From NCBI GenBank assembly GCA_905250025.1, contig CAJNOJ010000007.1:682001-746000 (forward strand): a stretch of DNA of 64,000 nucleotides, in the 5' to 3' direction. Positions 62,752 to 64,000 of this stretch are shown here, piece by piece. Every line of letters starts with the position of its first letter. Position 1 is the stretch's first letter. The notes under the pieces were generated by a model. It was not told where the DNA came from, did no database searches, and was given only the letters and a program-made list of their open reading frames with translations. Source of the DNA: Adineta ricciae (Eukaryota; Rotifera; Eurotatoria; Adinetida; Adinetidae). The position numbers and the translations under genes are program-made.

Positions 62752-64000
62752 AACTTGTAGCCGAAATGGACAATTTGAGAACACTTTTTATTCCTCAGTT
62801 TTCATGTGCACTTCATTACATTGTGTTGTGATGGTTTTATGTCTTTGTATTTGCTATCATTACTTTTCTCTTCTATATGTTCGCTTGATATAAAAGTTCC
62901 TCGAAGCAACATCTTAGCATTTGTCATTTCTCGGTCTCATTTTGTTAAATATACGGAAATAACGTCACTTTTCTCGTGCAGCTATTTCAACATATTACAA
63001 GACGAATACTTACTTAGATGGAAATTTATGACAGCAGAACACAAAAGTATAACGAACAAGAAACTTACTCAAAATAACGAAGAGTAAACGGCACCATTGT
63101 CACTAGTATGCATATGACACGAATAGAACGCTTTCGAGAAAAATTATGCTTCTCGCACATCGTCAAGACAGAAAGAATGGATCATTCTTAGCATTAGCGC
63201 TAATGCAGCACACGAGAAAGTTTTAATGTCGACGCGATCAAAATCTTAATCGATTGATTGATGATGCATTGTACACTCTAATGTGCGAACAAGTAGTTTC
63301 TTTAAAAAAGGTTCAGCAAGCCCGAGGGTTAAGGTGTCAACTAGTTTTTTCAAGAGAACGCATTTAAACAATGTCGACTTGACTCATAACTTTTATTACA
63401 AATTGTTTTTCGCAGACATTTCTATGAGGAAAAAATTCATATATGGAATCATATTGTATTTGTCTAGCTTCAAACACTTTAATCTCTATAGTCCTTGATG
63501 ATCGTCGATATGAAGTATTGAATTGTCTTGAGCATCACAATGTTGAAGATGCGATAATTACTTGTGATATATAAGAATGTTTTTGTTTTTAAATCCAATT
63601 TTCATCTTTACTCTATTTCTCGAGAATGATCTTTATGTAATTCTTAATCTTTTAAACTCAGGAATTCGACTAACAAAGAAGGCAAACATTTTCAGCTTGT
63701 TTTTCATTTCTTATGAGAATAGAGTCAACTATCGTTAACAATAATCACATATTCACATTACAGATTTATTGACGTTGAATACACGCCTGCTGATTACATT
63801 ATACAATTTCTTGCGTGAAGAATTCTGCATCACGCTCAACAAATCTTTTCGTGAATTATCCATTCTTTATATCGACAATGAATAATCTCATCGATGCTCC
63901 TATATATATTAAATCTGACAATTTCCAAAGTCAATGATTTGCTCATTCAACAAATTATTATCAATGTCATTCACTTTGGAATGCAATATTAGGTGATTGA
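62752..64000. other. Intergenic to window end, no gene recognised
   Basis: About 1.2 kb beyond the calcium sensor. AT-rich, with short open frames of up to about 90 codons that have no recognisable content. I found no tRNA or repeat here. Confidence 0.4.

Noticed and set aside
63160-63360. tRNA or other small RNA
   Set aside because: I found no cloverleaf with TTCRA-type arm and matching acceptor stem here or elsewhere in the window by eye.

Overview
The window looks like gene-dense nuclear DNA from a small invertebrate, most likely a bdelloid rotifer. The evidence is metazoan developmental and cell-cycle genes (two homeobox genes, a glypican, PLK4, BUB1, CNK), AT-rich spacers, many GT-AG introns of only about 48-60 nt, several genes of a type usually found in bacteria, fungi or plants but carrying these same short introns, and acceptor-like sequences just before many start codons. 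The species assignment is inference.

Layout. 1-5164: 3' part of a giant Ser/Thr-rich, mucin-like repeat protein (+). 6137-6481: small membrane protein (-). 7172-8387: paired-like, ARX-type homeobox gene (+). 8388-10490: non-coding, with two 221-bp duplications that each meet at a single N. 10491-13503: site-2 protease MBTPS2 (-), ten exons. 13804-18711: CNK scaffold of the Ras/Raf pathway (-), 19 exons. 19085-20433: YJU2B/CCDC130 splicing factor (+), followed after about 100 bp by an unrecognised gene (20537-21566, +) in an operon-like arrangement. 21872-22468: intronless EF-hand calcium sensor (-). 23588-26051: PDAT-like acyltransferase (+). 26455-28610: dead aldehyde dehydrogenase copy, followed by two intact tandem copies (29263-31855 and 32761-35017, +), the first with a 339-bp TIR element in an intron. 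35379-36335: Myb/SANT-like DNA-binding protein (+). 36976-41102: PLK4 (-). 43434-46128: glypican (-). 46470-48847: GH92 alpha-mannosidase (-). 49145-51900: BUB1 checkpoint kinase (-). 52318-53877: 4-hydroxybutyrate/acetate CoA-transferase (-). 54500-57136: MEIS/homothorax TALE homeobox gene (-). 58563-60487: PPP1R36-like protein (+). 61714-62751: neuronal calcium sensor (+).

The genes do not form one pathway. Recurrent themes are centriole and spindle control (PLK4, BUB1), developmental transcription factors, calcium sensing, and lipid, aldehyde and CoA metabolism by genes of probable foreign origin (PDAT, GH92, CoA-transferase). The most notable structural signals are the acceptor-before-ATG pattern, which suggests spliced-leader trans-splicing; the ALDH array with a conversion-like tract and a pseudogene; and the assembly scars marked by N. 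Exon boundaries were read by eye from splice signals, reading phase and family similarity.
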